A stretch of 64,000 bases of DNA. It comes from Rhizobium sp. CF122. GTDB taxonomy: Bacteria > Pseudomonadota > Alphaproteobacteria > Rhizobiales > Rhizobiaceae. A model generated the notes under the pieces. The model saw nothing but the letters and a program-made list of their open reading frames with translations. It ran no database searches and was not told the origin of the DNA. The stretch spans positions 1 to 64,000 of the forward strand of contig NZ_AKKA01000119.1 of the NCBI RefSeq assembly GCF_000282035.1, read 5' to 3'. Position numbers and translations under genes: made by a program. Positions 43,690-52,577 of this stretch are shown piece after piece; position 1 is the stretch's first letter; the number at the start of each line of letters is the position of its first letter.

Positions 43690-44013
43690 TTATCTATCGG
43701 CGATCCGGTATCCCTGGCTCGACAGGCACGTGACATACTGCCGGTGTGCGGCAGCGGTCGCGTTCGCTTCTTCCTGGGCCGGATCGATTGGATAGCCACC
43801 CATGCCGGCGCGCAGTTCGTATTGCTTCTTCGCCTCGCGATACATGAAATTGCCGTCGCCGACGCAAATGTGATGGGCGACAGCCGGCAGATTGAGAGGC
43901 GGGTCAAAGGGTGCTGCGACGGGCACGAGCGTCGGCGCATTGGCGTCGACGCAGCCGGCAAGCGTCACTACGGCCGCGCACAACGCAAACGCTCGCACCA
44001 TACTCCTCAGCAT
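43690..44013 (-). CDS. Small lipoprotein, unknown function
   Basis: 107 residues from the ATG at 44013, where GGAGGG precedes the start. The lipobox VVTLAGC (Cys at about 21) gives an acylated N-terminus. The mature chain has AHHICVGDGNFMYREAKKQY and a C-terminal AAHRQYVTCLSSQGYRIAD, with two cysteines probably forming a disulfide. Probably anchored at the outer or inner membrane facing the periplasm. The family is not recognised. Confidence 0.75.
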   Translation of the reverse strand: MLRSMVRAFALCAAVVTLAGCVDANAPTLVPVAAPFDPPLNLPAVAHHICVGDGNFMYREAKKQYELRAGMGGYPIDPAQEEANATAAAHRQYVTCLSSQGYRIADR

Positions 44014-44323
44014 ATTCCCTCCGGCCATGCGCCATGAATCGCTGCACACGCGCAGCGCCGACCGCATCATGGCTTCGCAACATTGCGCCAAGCTCGCGGG
44101 CCGGCTATGCCGATATCGGCGGCATGGCGCTTTCACAACGGAGAGGCAACACTGAGGTGACCTCAACGAAGGTTCCGATCGATCGATCGAGCGGCCGCTA
44201 ATGACCTTCTGCGAGCTGCCATCTCCTGACGCCGGCAGACATCGCTGCCCCCGTGACCGCAAGGGTTTTGAACAGAAGCGTCGTGCGCCTTCTCCCTTCG
44301 TTGTCGTGTCTCTTTCTCGCCGG
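44014..44323. other. Gene-free interval
   Basis: 310 bases between the lipoprotein start and the ABM-domain gene end. The lipoprotein promoter should lie near its left end. A GATCGATCGATCGA tract occurs near 44177. No RNA, repeat family or convincing small gene was seen. Confidence 0.4.
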
Positions 44324-44692
44324 TCAGGCCGTGCAGATGCTGGCAACGCCGACCTTTTGGAACAGCTGCGGTCTTGCAATTGCGGACGATGGATAGCTCG
44401 TCAGCTTCGCCCGGAACTCAGGATGTGTGAAAGCTGCGCGAAATGCTTCATTCGATTCCCACACCGCATAGTTCAGGTAGGCTGGGCTTTCGCCTATGGC
44501 GCGATGGAGTTGGGTCGAGATAAAGCCCGGCTGGCGCTTCATGAACTCGGCGTCGTCCTTCCAGACTTCGAGAAAGCGCTCTTCATCGGCCGCATCGAGT
44601 GTGAAGAGGTTGATGAGTACGACCGGCGCGGCTTCGATGGCCAGTTGGCGTTCGATAGGTAGTCTCTCGTCCATGGGCTTCATGTGGGACAT
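44324..44692 (-). CDS. Antibiotic biosynthesis monooxygenase (ABM)-domain protein
   Basis: 122 residues from the ATG at 44692 (AAGGAGCCCGAA upstream). Residues 22-105 form a ferredoxin-like ABM fold: VVLINLFTLDAADEERFLEV, GFISTQLHRAI, YLNYAVWESNEAFRAAF. Members include quinol monooxygenases and heme-degrading enzymes; the substrate is unknown. It is divergent from a MarR gene with a shared palindrome between them, so MarR regulation is likely. Confidence 0.83.
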   Translation of the reverse strand: MSHMKPMDERLPIERQLAIEAAPVVLINLFTLDAADEERFLEVWKDDAEFMKRQPGFISTQLHRAIGESPAYLNYAVWESNEAFRAAFTHPEFRAKLTSYPSSAIARPQLFQKVGVASICTA

Positions 44693-44752
44693 TTCGGGCT
44701 CCTTCCAGGTTGTATGCATGATGTCAATTCGATACGATGAAGACATATTAAC

Positions 44753-44770
44753 TTGACATAATAATGTCAA
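44753..44770. promoter_or_regulatory. Probable MarR operator
   Basis: Perfect inverted repeat TTGACAT-AATA-ATGTCAA just before the MarR start, with another half-site ATGTCAA at 44721-44727 on the side of the ABM gene. TTGACA may also serve as a -35 box. Confidence 0.65.
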
Positions 44771-44779
44771 TATAGATGG

Positions 44780-45265
44780 ATGTTGCCAATGAGCGAAACG
44801 ACCCGAAACCGGAAGGGCGATGCCTTGACCGACCTGATCCTCAGCCTGTTCAGAGCGAACAACCTGACCCTGTTGTGGGGAGACAGGCTAGTTGGGTCGT
44901 ACGGGCTGACTAGTGCTCGGTGGCAGATTCTCGGAGCGATCGTGCACGCCGACCGGCCGCAGCCGGTGGCGTGGCTCGCCCGTGATCTCGGAGCTAATCG
45001 GCAGAATGTTCAGCGCATCGTGAATGATCTGCACCAGGAAGGGATCGTGGTGTTCGAGCCCAACCCGCACCACCGGAGGGCGCATCTCGTGGTGCTTACG
45101 GCGAAGGGACGCCGCGCCTACGAGTCCGCGATCAACGCGTACAACCCGAGGGTCGACGCGTTGGCTGAGGGCTTTTCACTTGAAGATATCAGGATAGCGC
45201 ACCGCGTGATGGCGACGCTGCGAGCAAGACTCGAAGGAGAAATGGATGCTGAGAAGCACAACTAG
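44780..45265 (+). CDS. MarR-family regulator
   Basis: 161 residues (an ATG three codons in is an alternative start). A winged helix (about 45-110: WQILGAIVHADRPQPVAWLA, DLGANRQNVQRIVNDLHQEG, HRRAHLVVLTAKGRRAY wing). C-terminal helices form the dimer arm. It probably represses the ABM gene and its own operon through the intergenic palindrome. The following cytochrome b561 pseudogene overlaps its last 20 bases, so it was part of the same operon. Confidence 0.9.
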   Translation: MLPMSETTRNRKGDALTDLILSLFRANNLTLLWGDRLVGSYGLTSARWQILGAIVHADRPQPVAWLARDLGANRQNVQRIVNDLHQEGIVVFEPNPHHRRAHLVVLTAKGRRAYESAINAYNPRVDALAEGFSLEDIRIAHRVMATLRARLEGEMDAEKHN

Positions 45266-45772
45266 CCGCTACGGCGCGATCCCCGTCACGATCCACCGGC
45301 TGGTCGCCATCCTCGCTATACTCGCGCTCGGTTCCAGGTTTCAGGCGGGCAGCGCGCTTGCCCCGGACACGAAAGCCTGCGCATGCACATCCCCGCAGCG
45401 ATCATCGCCCTGCTGCTCACCGCGTTCCGCATCGTCTGGTGGTGGTTCTTCGATAAGAAGCCCGAGCCGGTGCAGGGATCGCTCCTGTGGCAGGAACGGC
45501 TGGCGCGCGGCGTTCACATTGCCTTCTACATTGTCATCCTCGGCATGATCGCAAGCGGTATCGGTATGATTGTGTTGAATGGTGCGGGACCCTTCATCTT
45601 CGGTGGAGCGGGCGCTGAACTGCCGAACGTCCTTTAATATCCTCCGCATATCCCGCACGGCCTCGGAGCCAACCTTCTGGTCGCTCTGCTACTCGCCCAT
45701 GTCGGTGCAGCGCTCTACCACCATTACATCCGCAGCGACGGGTTGCTCTGGCGCATGTGGTACGGGCATTGA
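45246..45772 (+). pseudogene. Cytochrome b561-type gene, broken by frameshift and stop
   Basis: The frame from 45246 reads RYGAIPVTIHRLVAILAILA, a b561 first helix. It continues after a -1 shift near 45370-45383 in another frame: HIPAAIIALLLTAFRIVWWW, QERLARGVHIAFYIVILGMI. That frame hits TAA at 45635 and then carries on in phase as YPPHIPHGLGANLLVALLLA, HVGAALYHHYIRSDGLLWRM to TGA 45770. Together these give a complete membrane b-type cytochrome of about 175 residues. One frameshift plus one internal stop make it inactive. Where normally heme His occurs in the first helix, HR is found instead of HW. Confidence 0.82.
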
Positions 45773-45922
45773 TCATCGCAGCAGCATCGAAACAAACGGG
45801 GTGTTTTGCCACCAGCCAAAACAGACTCGCGAAGAGCGCCGCCCGCTCCATGCCGAGTCCTTTCACTGAAAACAGGCTTCGGTCCCACCTCTCACACAAC
45901 TTGCGCGGCATAATGCCGGACC

Positions 45923-46909
45923 TCATACCCGCCCGGTCAATCCGAAGCGATTGCGGTAGTCACCCGGCGATAGCCCGGTGATTTTCTGGAACACTTTTCG
46001 GAACGCACCCGAATCCTCGTAACCGGCCGCAGCGGCGATCTGCTCGACGGTGCAATTCGAGAATTCGAGCATCTCGCGCGCCTTGCCGACCCGCAGATGC
46101 TGGCAATATTCGGTCGGCCGCAGGCCGGTCGCCTTGTGGAACCGACGAAGGAAGGTGCGCTCTTCCAGGCGGGCACGCTGCGCCATCGCCGCAAGTGTCA
46201 CCCCGCGCGCGCCGCTCGCGTGCAACCAGTGCTGCACCTTTAGGATCTGCCCGTCGCCATGGTTCAGGCGTGGCGAGAAACTGCTGTAGCAGCGCTGCTC
46301 CCTGCCCGGCGGATCGACGAGGAGGTGGCGCGCGGTATCGAGCATGATGGTCGATCCCAGCAATCTTTCGACGAGGTTGAGACCGAGATCGGTCCAGGCC
46401 ATCATGCCACCCGCGGTAATCATGTCGCCCTCGTCGATGATGAGTTTGTCGGTGTCCACCCGCACCTCGGGAAAGCGCTGCGCCAGCAAGTCCGCATAGA
46501 CCCAGTGGGTCGTCGCCATGCGGTGTGCCAGAAGGCCCGTTTCTGCAAGAAGGAAGGCGCCGACGCAAACGGAGCTCAGCGTCGTTCCCTCGGCATGCCG
46601 CTCACGAAGCCATCGCGCCAGCGGACCGGCTTCCTCCGAGGTCATCGGCTCGCTGAAGCTTGGAGGCAGGACGAGGACGGTGGGCGACCCCGGAGTGCCG
46701 GGCACCGTATCGAAAACGCGCTCGATTGTCGCTGCGGTTTCTGTGCCGCGCCAATGGCTTACACGCAGGGCGGGGCCTCCCGACGGTTGCCGGACCGCTG
46801 CGAACCGATTGGCTAGGTAGAAGAGATCGGTAAGGCCGTAGACGGCTGCGAGCTGGACGTTCGGATAAAGCAGGATACCGATCTCGGCCGGCGCGTCGGT
46901 CTGGCTCAT
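45923..46909 (-). CDS. GlxA-type AraC-family regulator (DJ-1/PfpI + HTH)
   Basis: 328 residues. Residues 9-170 form a DJ-1/PfpI-like domain (IGILLYPNVQLAAVYGLTDL, TLSSVCVGAFLLAETGLLAH with the elbow Cys). An AraC HTH pair covers about 225-322 (GVTLAAMAQRARLEERTFLR, IAAAAGYEDSGAFRKVFQKI). This domain pair is that of GlxA/FtrA/ArgR-type activators, frequently linked to amidase, nitrogen or amino-acid genes. It is divergent from the isochorismatase-family gene and probably activates it. Confidence 0.9.
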   Translation of the reverse strand: MSQTDAPAEIGILLYPNVQLAAVYGLTDLFYLANRFAAVRQPSGGPALRVSHWRGTETAATIERVFDTVPGTPGSPTVLVLPPSFSEPMTSEEAGPLARWLRERHAEGTTLSSVCVGAFLLAETGLLAHRMATTHWVYADLLAQRFPEVRVDTDKLIIDEGDMITAGGMMAWTDLGLNLVERLLGSTIMLDTARHLLVDPPGREQRCYSSFSPRLNHGDGQILKVQHWLHASGARGVTLAAMAQRARLEERTFLRRFHKATGLRPTEYCQHLRVGKAREMLEFSNCTVEQIAAAAGYEDSGAFRKVFQKITGLSPGDYRNRFGLTGRV

Positions 46910-47027
46910 TTGTCAGTTTTGGCCTCGATAATGTCAATTTCGCCAATCCACACAATGCCGCTTCAGACGTAACTTGTCCATCAACGAACGGGGATCGTCC
47001 CCGGAAGGAATGAAAGGATACAAGGAC

Positions 47028-47600
47028 ATGAACAAGCGAGCCCTCATCGTCGTCGACATTCAGAACGATTACTTTCCAAACGGCAAGTGGCCGTTGAACG
47101 GTGCTGACGCAGCCGCCGACAATGCCGCACGGATGATCGCGGCAGCCCGCGATGCAGGCGATCTTGTCGTCCATATCAGACATGAGTCGGCCGGCGAGAA
47201 TGCAGCCTTTTTCCTTGCCGGCTCGGAGGGTGCGCAGATTCACCCGAAAGTGCTGGACCGGCCCGGCGAAACCGTCATCGTCAAGAACCATGTCAACTCG
47301 TTCCGTGAAACTGATCTGAAGGCGACACTCGACCGCAATGGCATCGACGAGGTCACCGTCGTCGGCAGTATGAGTCATATGTGCATCGATGCCATCACGC
47401 GGGCCGCCAGCGATTTCGGGTACCGGGTAACGGTCATCCACGATGCCTGCGCAACGCGCGACCTCGAATTCAACGGCACGTCGGTCCCCGCCGCGCAGGC
47501 GCATGCGGCCTTCATGGCGGCATTCGCCTTCGCCTACGCCTCCGTGCTCTCGACGGACGAGGCACTGGCCGTACGCAGCGAACTGAGAGCCTCCGCCTAG
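47028..47600 (+). CDS. Isochorismatase-family cysteine hydrolase
   Basis: 190 residues from the ATG at 47028 (AAGGATACAAGGAC upstream); longer frames begin with unlikely sequence. Catalytic triad: Asp in LIVVDIQNDYF, Lys in VIVKNHVNSF, Cys in GSMSHMCIDAITRAA. Such enzymes hydrolyse amides (nicotinamide, N-carbamoyl compounds, ureido compounds). The GlxA-type regulator opposite supports a nitrogen-scavenging role, but the substrate is not known. Confidence 0.88.
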   Translation: MNKRALIVVDIQNDYFPNGKWPLNGADAAADNAARMIAAARDAGDLVVHIRHESAGENAAFFLAGSEGAQIHPKVLDRPGETVIVKNHVNSFRETDLKATLDRNGIDEVTVVGSMSHMCIDAITRAASDFGYRVTVIHDACATRDLEFNGTSVPAAQAHAAFMAAFAFAYASVLSTDEALAVRSELRASA

Positions 47601-47787
47601 CACGGCGATATCGGGCGCGTGTCAACCGCGCGCGGAGCACTGGAGAGCTTGTTCGACCGCCATCGCCCCATGGCGGTCATCAGCCAACGAACCGCAACAG
47701 GCATTTGCGGCCGCTCGCCGTTGACTTCGCAGGCGATGAGAGGAGAATACCTTTCATGCCTCGCCACGCAATACAGGGGGCGCCCAG

Positions 47788-48258
47788 ATGACGATCGCAA
47801 GGAAACTTCAGGATTATATCGACGGTGAGGGTGTCGCCTACGACACCGTGCCTCATCATCGCACAGCGACAACCAGCCAATCGGCACAAGCCGCACATGT
47901 TCCGGGCAGCCGGCTGGCCAAATCAGTCGTCGTACATCATGAAATGGGATACGTCCTGGCCGTCGTTCCCAGCACACACCGGATCGAGCTCAGCACGTTA
48001 CAGGATGTGATGAACAGACGCCTTGGCCTCGCCTCGGAAGATGAGGTCAGTTCGCTTTTCGCCGATTGCGACATTGGCGCAGTTCCGCCGATCGGATCGG
48101 CCTACAACGTGCCTGTGATCCTCGACGAAAGCCTCGGCAATGCCAGCGACATCTATTTCGAAGGCGGCGACCACAGGACACTGGTGCATATGAGCGGCCT
48201 CAGCTTTCGCAACCTGATGAAGGATGCGCAAATCGCCCGCTTCAGTCACCGACCGTAA
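47788..48258 (+). CDS. YbaK/ProX-type aminoacyl-tRNA deacylase
   Basis: 156 residues. The YbaK/EbsC editing domain is complete: YDTVPHHRTATTSQSAQAAH, GSRLAKSVVVHHEMGYVLAV (with the functional Lys of the family), and GAVPPIGSAYNVPVILDE. Family members hydrolyse mischarged tRNAs such as Cys-tRNA(Pro) or Ala-tRNA(Pro). A stand-alone gene. Which aminoacyl-tRNA it clears is not evident. Confidence 0.87.
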   Translation: MTIARKLQDYIDGEGVAYDTVPHHRTATTSQSAQAAHVPGSRLAKSVVVHHEMGYVLAVVPSTHRIELSTLQDVMNRRLGLASEDEVSSLFADCDIGAVPPIGSAYNVPVILDESLGNASDIYFEGGDHRTLVHMSGLSFRNLMKDAQIARFSHRP

Positions 48259-48657
48259 AATCGTGATCCTAGGGTCATACTGACGCGGCTCGATGCCGCC
48301 CGAAAAGTCGATCAATCCTGCCGGCTGGTACGTCAAGAGGCGCACACCGGGTCGTCGCTCACTGATCTCGCTTCTTGGTAGGTCCCGGAAAGAACTGGCA
48401 CGCCGGACGAGATGAAACTGCGAACTCGCATGTGATTGGTACCGCCGTCGACGTCCACACGGCAGGCCTGCTTCGCGCGCGATCTCCGGATCTTGCCGAA
48501 CGACCCCGCAAGTTCACGAGCCCGGCCTAGCTTCGCAGAAGTCACGCAACCTTGCCAGTTCAGCAGCATACCCTAGTTTGAAGTCGCGCGGGATTGTCGC
48601 GACCAACATGCATGCCGTTGTTCTAAAGTAGCTTTTCAATCACAAAGGGCCTCCATC
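48259..48657. other. Gene-free interval with repeat copy 1
   Basis: 399 bases without a supportable gene. It holds the left copy of a 43-bp repeat (48396-48438). Frames through this stretch are short or closed by stops. A ribosome site for the next gene (AAAGGGCC) lies at its right end. Confidence 0.45.
48396..48438 (+). repeat. 43-bp imperfect direct repeat, left copy
   Basis: Matches 52578-52620 at about 36 of 43 positions, including an identical 20-base core CGCCGGACGAGATGAAACTG (48401-48420) and the end ATGTGATTG. In one frame both copies read as a PDEMKL peptide ending at TGA after an M, so they may be remnants of the 3' end of duplicated genes or of a mobile element. Confidence 0.7.
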
Positions 48658-49851
48658 ATGTCGGACAAATTGAAGAACGGCATCGATCGCCGCGATCTGT
48701 TGATTGCATCTATTGCCACGGTCGGCGCGTCGGCTGCCCTTGCCGTCAACGCGGGTGCTGCAAATGCTCAGGACGCAGCGACACCCGCTGCCCATCCGAC
48801 ATCAGGAACGGCCTATACCGGCGATGTTATCCGGGGAAAAAAGGTTATCAGCGCGCTCGACGTCAACGACCTGGAGCCGGGACAGAAGCACCTCCTGTAT
48901 TTTCAGGGTGCGCAGATGCCCACGGGGCAGCACTGGTACGTGTCCGTGACGGTCGCCAAGGGGGCAAGGCCGGGCAAGCGCGGCGTCCTGACCAGTGGTG
49001 TGCATGGCGACGAAATGAGTAACATTCACGCGGTCCAGACCGTGATGAACCAGCTCGATCCGGCGCAGATGTCGGGCACGGTCATGGCGGTCACCGACGT
49101 GGCACGCCCGGCCATTGAAAGCATGCAGCGCAGGTGGCCCAATCAGGGCAGAGGCCTAGATCTGATCGATATGAATCGGGAATGGCCCGGGAACGAGAAC
49201 GGTGCCACCGCGCCCAGCCGACACGCCGGGCTGCTGTTCAACCGGCTGCTGCGGCCGAACGCCGACTTCGCGATCGACTTCCACACCGGAACAACCGGAT
49301 TCGAAGTCACCGCATTTAATCTTGGCGGCATGGATGTGCCCGAGGTCAAGGCAATGGTGGAGCTCTATCCCGTCGGCCAGATCTTCGACAACCATGTCTA
49401 TCCCGGTGTCCTGCACAACGCGTTCATGGACGCGGGCATCCCGTCCTTTACACCGGAGATCGGTGCTGCTCGCGTTCTGAACGTCGAGATGATCTCACTG
49501 TTCGTGGAAGGCACGATGAACGTCCTCAAGCATCACGGCATCGTCGCCGGGCCGATGGGCCGGACAGGCAAGGACGTGAATGTCTTCGTCGGCAACAGTG
49601 CGTTCCCTATCCTGGCAACCCAGGGCGGGATCGTCGAGCATTTGGTCAAGCTCAACGACAAGGTCGAACCTGGACAGAAGGTGGCCATCCAGCGCAACAG
49701 CTTCGGCGAAGTGGTCGCGGAGTATACGAGCGGCGTGGCCGGAGAGATAGCGGGCCAGCGCAGCGACGCAATGTCCGAGCCCGGCAACCCCCTGGTATTC
49801 ATCCTCTTCCACAAGCCGACGATGGAGGGCATTGAGTCCTATCCCGAATAG
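48658..49851 (+). CDS. Tat-exported succinylglutamate desuccinylase/aspartoacylase-like hydrolase
   Basis: 397 residues. A twin-arginine signal (DRRDLLIASIATVGASAALA, cut near ANAQDA, residue 38). The catalytic domain is a zinc carboxypeptidase-like AstE/AspA fold: zinc ligands His and Glu in SGVHGDEMS and a later His in AIDFHTGT; R of the NREWPG stretch may bind substrate. C-terminal 90 residues (GGIVEHLVKLNDKVEPGQKV) form a biotinyl/lipoyl-like beta domain common to this subgroup. It probably removes an acyl or peptide group from an amino compound in the periplasm. Confidence 0.85.
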   Translation: MSDKLKNGIDRRDLLIASIATVGASAALAVNAGAANAQDAATPAAHPTSGTAYTGDVIRGKKVISALDVNDLEPGQKHLLYFQGAQMPTGQHWYVSVTVAKGARPGKRGVLTSGVHGDEMSNIHAVQTVMNQLDPAQMSGTVMAVTDVARPAIESMQRRWPNQGRGLDLIDMNREWPGNENGATAPSRHAGLLFNRLLRPNADFAIDFHTGTTGFEVTAFNLGGMDVPEVKAMVELYPVGQIFDNHVYPGVLHNAFMDAGIPSFTPEIGAARVLNVEMISLFVEGTMNVLKHHGIVAGPMGRTGKDVNVFVGNSAFPILATQGGIVEHLVKLNDKVEPGQKVAIQRNSFGEVVAEYTSGVAGEIAGQRSDAMSEPGNPLVFILFHKPTMEGIESYPE

Positions 49852-49984
49852 TCCGCCTTGCGAGCGATTCTTCGCCCGTCTTAGTAGTTCAGAATCACAA
49901 ATCGCGCGCTTCAAACCGACGGTGATGTCGTGTTTCCTGCAGCGGATGGACGCGGCCTCGGGGCTTTTCTCATCTAGGCCACAC

Positions 49985-50032
49985 CGAGCGGTTGAAGTCT
50001 GCCTCGATGAGGCGAACCGCGTTCTCCACTCG
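49985..50032 (-). pseudogene. Possible remnant of a PLP-dependent cysteine-synthase-like gene
   Basis: The minus strand encodes RVENAVRLIEADFNRS bounded by stops. From memory, cysteine-synthase-like proteins of proteobacteria begin with an IEADFNRSADTHL-type segment, so this may be the surviving 5' end of such a gene. It is only 16 residues long, so the assignment is weak. Confidence 0.3.
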
Positions 50033-50112
50033 TCACGGGCTATACGCACCCTGCATAACTCTATACGTTCCTAATGATTTCACTGCTTTACACCGAGCAA
50101 GGTTCCGATCCC

Positions 50113-51123
50113 ATGCAGCTCGACGCACACCCTCGGCAGATACTGTCCCGATGGCCGACGCCGATCGAGACGCTCGACCGGCTCTCCGCCGCTTACGGTG
50201 GCCCGCGGATCTCCATCAAGCGGGATGATTTCGGCAGCATCGCCATGGGCGGCAATAAGCTGCGGAAGCTCGAATATCTGATGGGGGACGCTCTGGCGAA
50301 GGGATGCGACATCGTCGTCACGTCCGGAGCCTTACAATCGAACCACGCTCGCTTGACTGCGGCGGTCGCGGCCAAGCTTGGCCTGACGTGCCATTTGGTC
50401 CTAAAGGACGACGTTCCCGACCGTTCCGAGACCTACCACAACTCGGCAAACCTGCTTCTAGACAAGCTTGTCGGTGCGGAGATCGTGCGGGTCGGACGCC
50501 ACGACCCGCTCGCCGAGGCGGTGGAGGCTCATGCGGCGTCGTTGCGGGTGAAAGGGCTTTCGCCGTACGTCGTGCCGCTGGGCGGGTCGAACGCGATCGG
50601 CTGCCTGGGCTACGTGACCTGCGCCCTGGAAATCGCGGAACAGGAACGGAAACTCGGAAAGGCGTTCAGCCACATCTTCGTCGTGTCAGGATCAGGCGGG
50701 ACTCATGCGGGGCTGCTTGCCGGGCTCAAACTCACCGGCTCGACGGCGAAGCTTGTCGGCGCGACAATCTCACGGTCGAAAGCGATGCAGCGCCCGATTA
50801 TCGAGCAGTTAGTCTCTGACGTCGCCCCCCTGGTCGGAATCCATGAATCTGGAACCACGGATGCTATCGAACTCGATGATAGCATGTACCTTCCCGGCTA
50901 CGGGCTTCCGAACGGCCCTTCGAGGAATGCCGTCGTTCAGTGCGCGAAGTCCGAGGGCATCCTTTTGGACCCGGTCTACACGTCGAAGGCGATGGCGGCT
51001 CTTTACAACCGGATCGAGGCAGGGACCTTTAAGCCCTCGGATGAGGTGCTCTTCATCCACACCGGCGGTGCGCCAGCATTGTTCGCGTACGATGAGATCT
51101 ACGCCAAGAACGCTCCCTTGTAG
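50113..51123 (+). CDS. D-cysteine desulfhydrase / ACC deaminase family PLP enzyme
   Basis: 336 residues from the ATG at 50113; an ATG 13 codons upstream is possible, and neither has a strong ribosome site. PLP Lys lies in MGGNKLRKLEYL; SGALQSNHARLTAA, GSGGTHAGLLAGL (phosphate loop) and FIHTGGAPALFAY complete the fold. Length and the opening RWPTPIETLDRLS fit D-cysteine desulfhydrase (pyruvate, H2S and ammonia from D-cysteine). ACC deaminase is the alternative; the residues that separate the two cannot be judged safely by eye. Confidence 0.85.
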   Translation: MQLDAHPRQILSRWPTPIETLDRLSAAYGGPRISIKRDDFGSIAMGGNKLRKLEYLMGDALAKGCDIVVTSGALQSNHARLTAAVAAKLGLTCHLVLKDDVPDRSETYHNSANLLLDKLVGAEIVRVGRHDPLAEAVEAHAASLRVKGLSPYVVPLGGSNAIGCLGYVTCALEIAEQERKLGKAFSHIFVVSGSGGTHAGLLAGLKLTGSTAKLVGATISRSKAMQRPIIEQLVSDVAPLVGIHESGTTDAIELDDSMYLPGYGLPNGPSRNAVVQCAKSEGILLDPVYTSKAMAALYNRIEAGTFKPSDEVLFIHTGGAPALFAYDEIYAKNAPL

Positions 51124-51225
51124 TTGCCTCCTCCGCAGAGCCCTGGCGCTCCCTGGGCGTTTTCGCTGCCAGCCATGTAAGGTGACCCAGCGGGAGCGAC
51201 TTGAGGTGACTATTGTGAGCCAGCA

Positions 51226-52242
51226 CTACGATTGCCAGTCGGCCAATGCGGACTTCAGATGCGCTTTCACGTCAGCGTTGGCAAAACTCGCGTCGATGGA
51301 CGTTCGAGCAACGTCGCGCATGATCTCGTCGCTCCACCCGAAGGCGGCCGCCGCCAGTTCGTATTCAGCCGGAAGGTTTGTAGCCAACAGGCTTGGATCG
51401 TCGGTGTTGACCGACACCCTGACGCCCGCCTTTCGGAGGCGGTCGATGGGATGGGCCTCAATAGAGGGATAAAGCTTGAGCGTGAGGTTCGAGGTGGGGC
51501 AGACGCCCAGCGGGATACCGCGTTCGGCAAGAAGCGCCACCACACGGTCGTCCTCGACAGCTCGGACACCGTGGTCGATGCGATCTGCGCCTAACAATTC
51601 GACCGCATCACGAACTCCTTCCGGTCCGCTCGACTCGCCGGCATGAACGGTACGCCGCAAGCCGGCAGCCGCGGCCCGGCGAAATGCCTCGGCAAAGCGT
51701 GGTCCGGTGCGACCTGCGGCTGCCTCATTGCCGTCAACCGACAGGGCGACCACCCGCGGATGGCGCCAGGCGATGAGATTTTCGACGAGTTCTACCGCTT
51801 CATCGGAGCTCTGGGTGCGGAGTAAGCTGACGCACAATCCAACGGGTGGAAGTCCGTCCTGCGCCGCAGCGGTGAAGCCTGCATCGAGGGCCTCTATCAG
51901 CTCCCTGGTCCTGCCCTGCCATGGGGCCCAGTGCTTGGGATTGATGATCAGGTCTGCGTAACCGGTGCCGTCCGCCGCCAATCGCCGGCAAAACCCATAG
52001 GCCAATTCGGCCAGGCGGTCCCGAGTGCTGGCCAGGCCACAGGCCCAGTCTAGAAATTCGAGCATATCAGCGAGGCTCTCGAAAGAGAAAAGCCGCTCGT
52101 GCGGCCGCGGCATTGGAACGCCAGCCTGCCTTGCCCAACTCTCCAGGGTGGCGGATTCAAAGCAGCCCTCCAGGTGAACATGCACTTCCGCCTTAGGCAG
52201 TGCCTGAAGGGATTCGCCGCTACGTGTGCCGTCTTTTCTCAT
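51226..52242 (-). CDS. Adenosine deaminase-like enzyme
   Basis: 338 residues from the ATG at 52242 (CGGGGAGTAACTGCG upstream). Amidohydrolase-fold motifs: HVHLEG, GYADLIINPKHW, VHAGESSGP, DRIDHGVRAVED and NTDDPSLLATNL. The zinc and substrate ligands of adenosine deaminases are all present. It deaminates adenosine, adenine or a related base. Paralogues include adenine deaminases and 6-aminodeoxyfutalosine deaminase, so the exact base is open. Confidence 0.85.
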   Translation of the reverse strand: MRKDGTRSGESLQALPKAEVHVHLEGCFESATLESWARQAGVPMPRPHERLFSFESLADMLEFLDWACGLASTRDRLAELAYGFCRRLAADGTGYADLIINPKHWAPWQGRTRELIEALDAGFTAAAQDGLPPVGLCVSLLRTQSSDEAVELVENLIAWRHPRVVALSVDGNEAAAGRTGPRFAEAFRRAAAAGLRRTVHAGESSGPEGVRDAVELLGADRIDHGVRAVEDDRVVALLAERGIPLGVCPTSNLTLKLYPSIEAHPIDRLRKAGVRVSVNTDDPSLLATNLPAEYELAAAAFGWSDEIMRDVARTSIDASFANADVKAHLKSALADWQS

Positions 52243-52311
52243 CGCAGTTACTCCCCGCTGCAGGGTCCCCACCATGCGGCGACCGCGCGAGGTACGAGGA
52301 TGGCCGCTATC

Positions 52312-52470
52312 CTATGCCGTCGCCGGCTTCGCCTGACCGTTGATCACGTGAAGGATGACCGCTTATAGTAGAGTGCCGATCAAGCCGCCTGTCAAACCGA
52401 CGTAAGAAAGATACAGCATGACGACTGCGCTGTGGATCAACATGCCGACCACAGGCGGCAGTCGTCCTGT
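52312..52470 (-). pseudogene. Remnant of a membrane-protein C-terminus
   Basis: In one frame the minus strand reads TGRLPPVVGMLIHSAVVMLY, LSYVGLTGGLIGTLL, then TAA (52363-52365), then AVILHVINGQAKATA and TAG. A 25-residue hydrophobic segment and a plausible charged tail suggest the end of a transporter gene interrupted by a stop. Upstream the same frame is again closed by TGA (52471). The family is not identified. Confidence 0.35.
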
Positions 52471-52577
52471 TCACGCCGCATTTGAGATTTTCGCGTGCTC
52501 GTAGTCGACGACCAACAAGGGTCATTGTCGTAAGTTCAGCTGAAGACGCGCGAGTTTCTTCTGAAGCGGTGGAAAAA

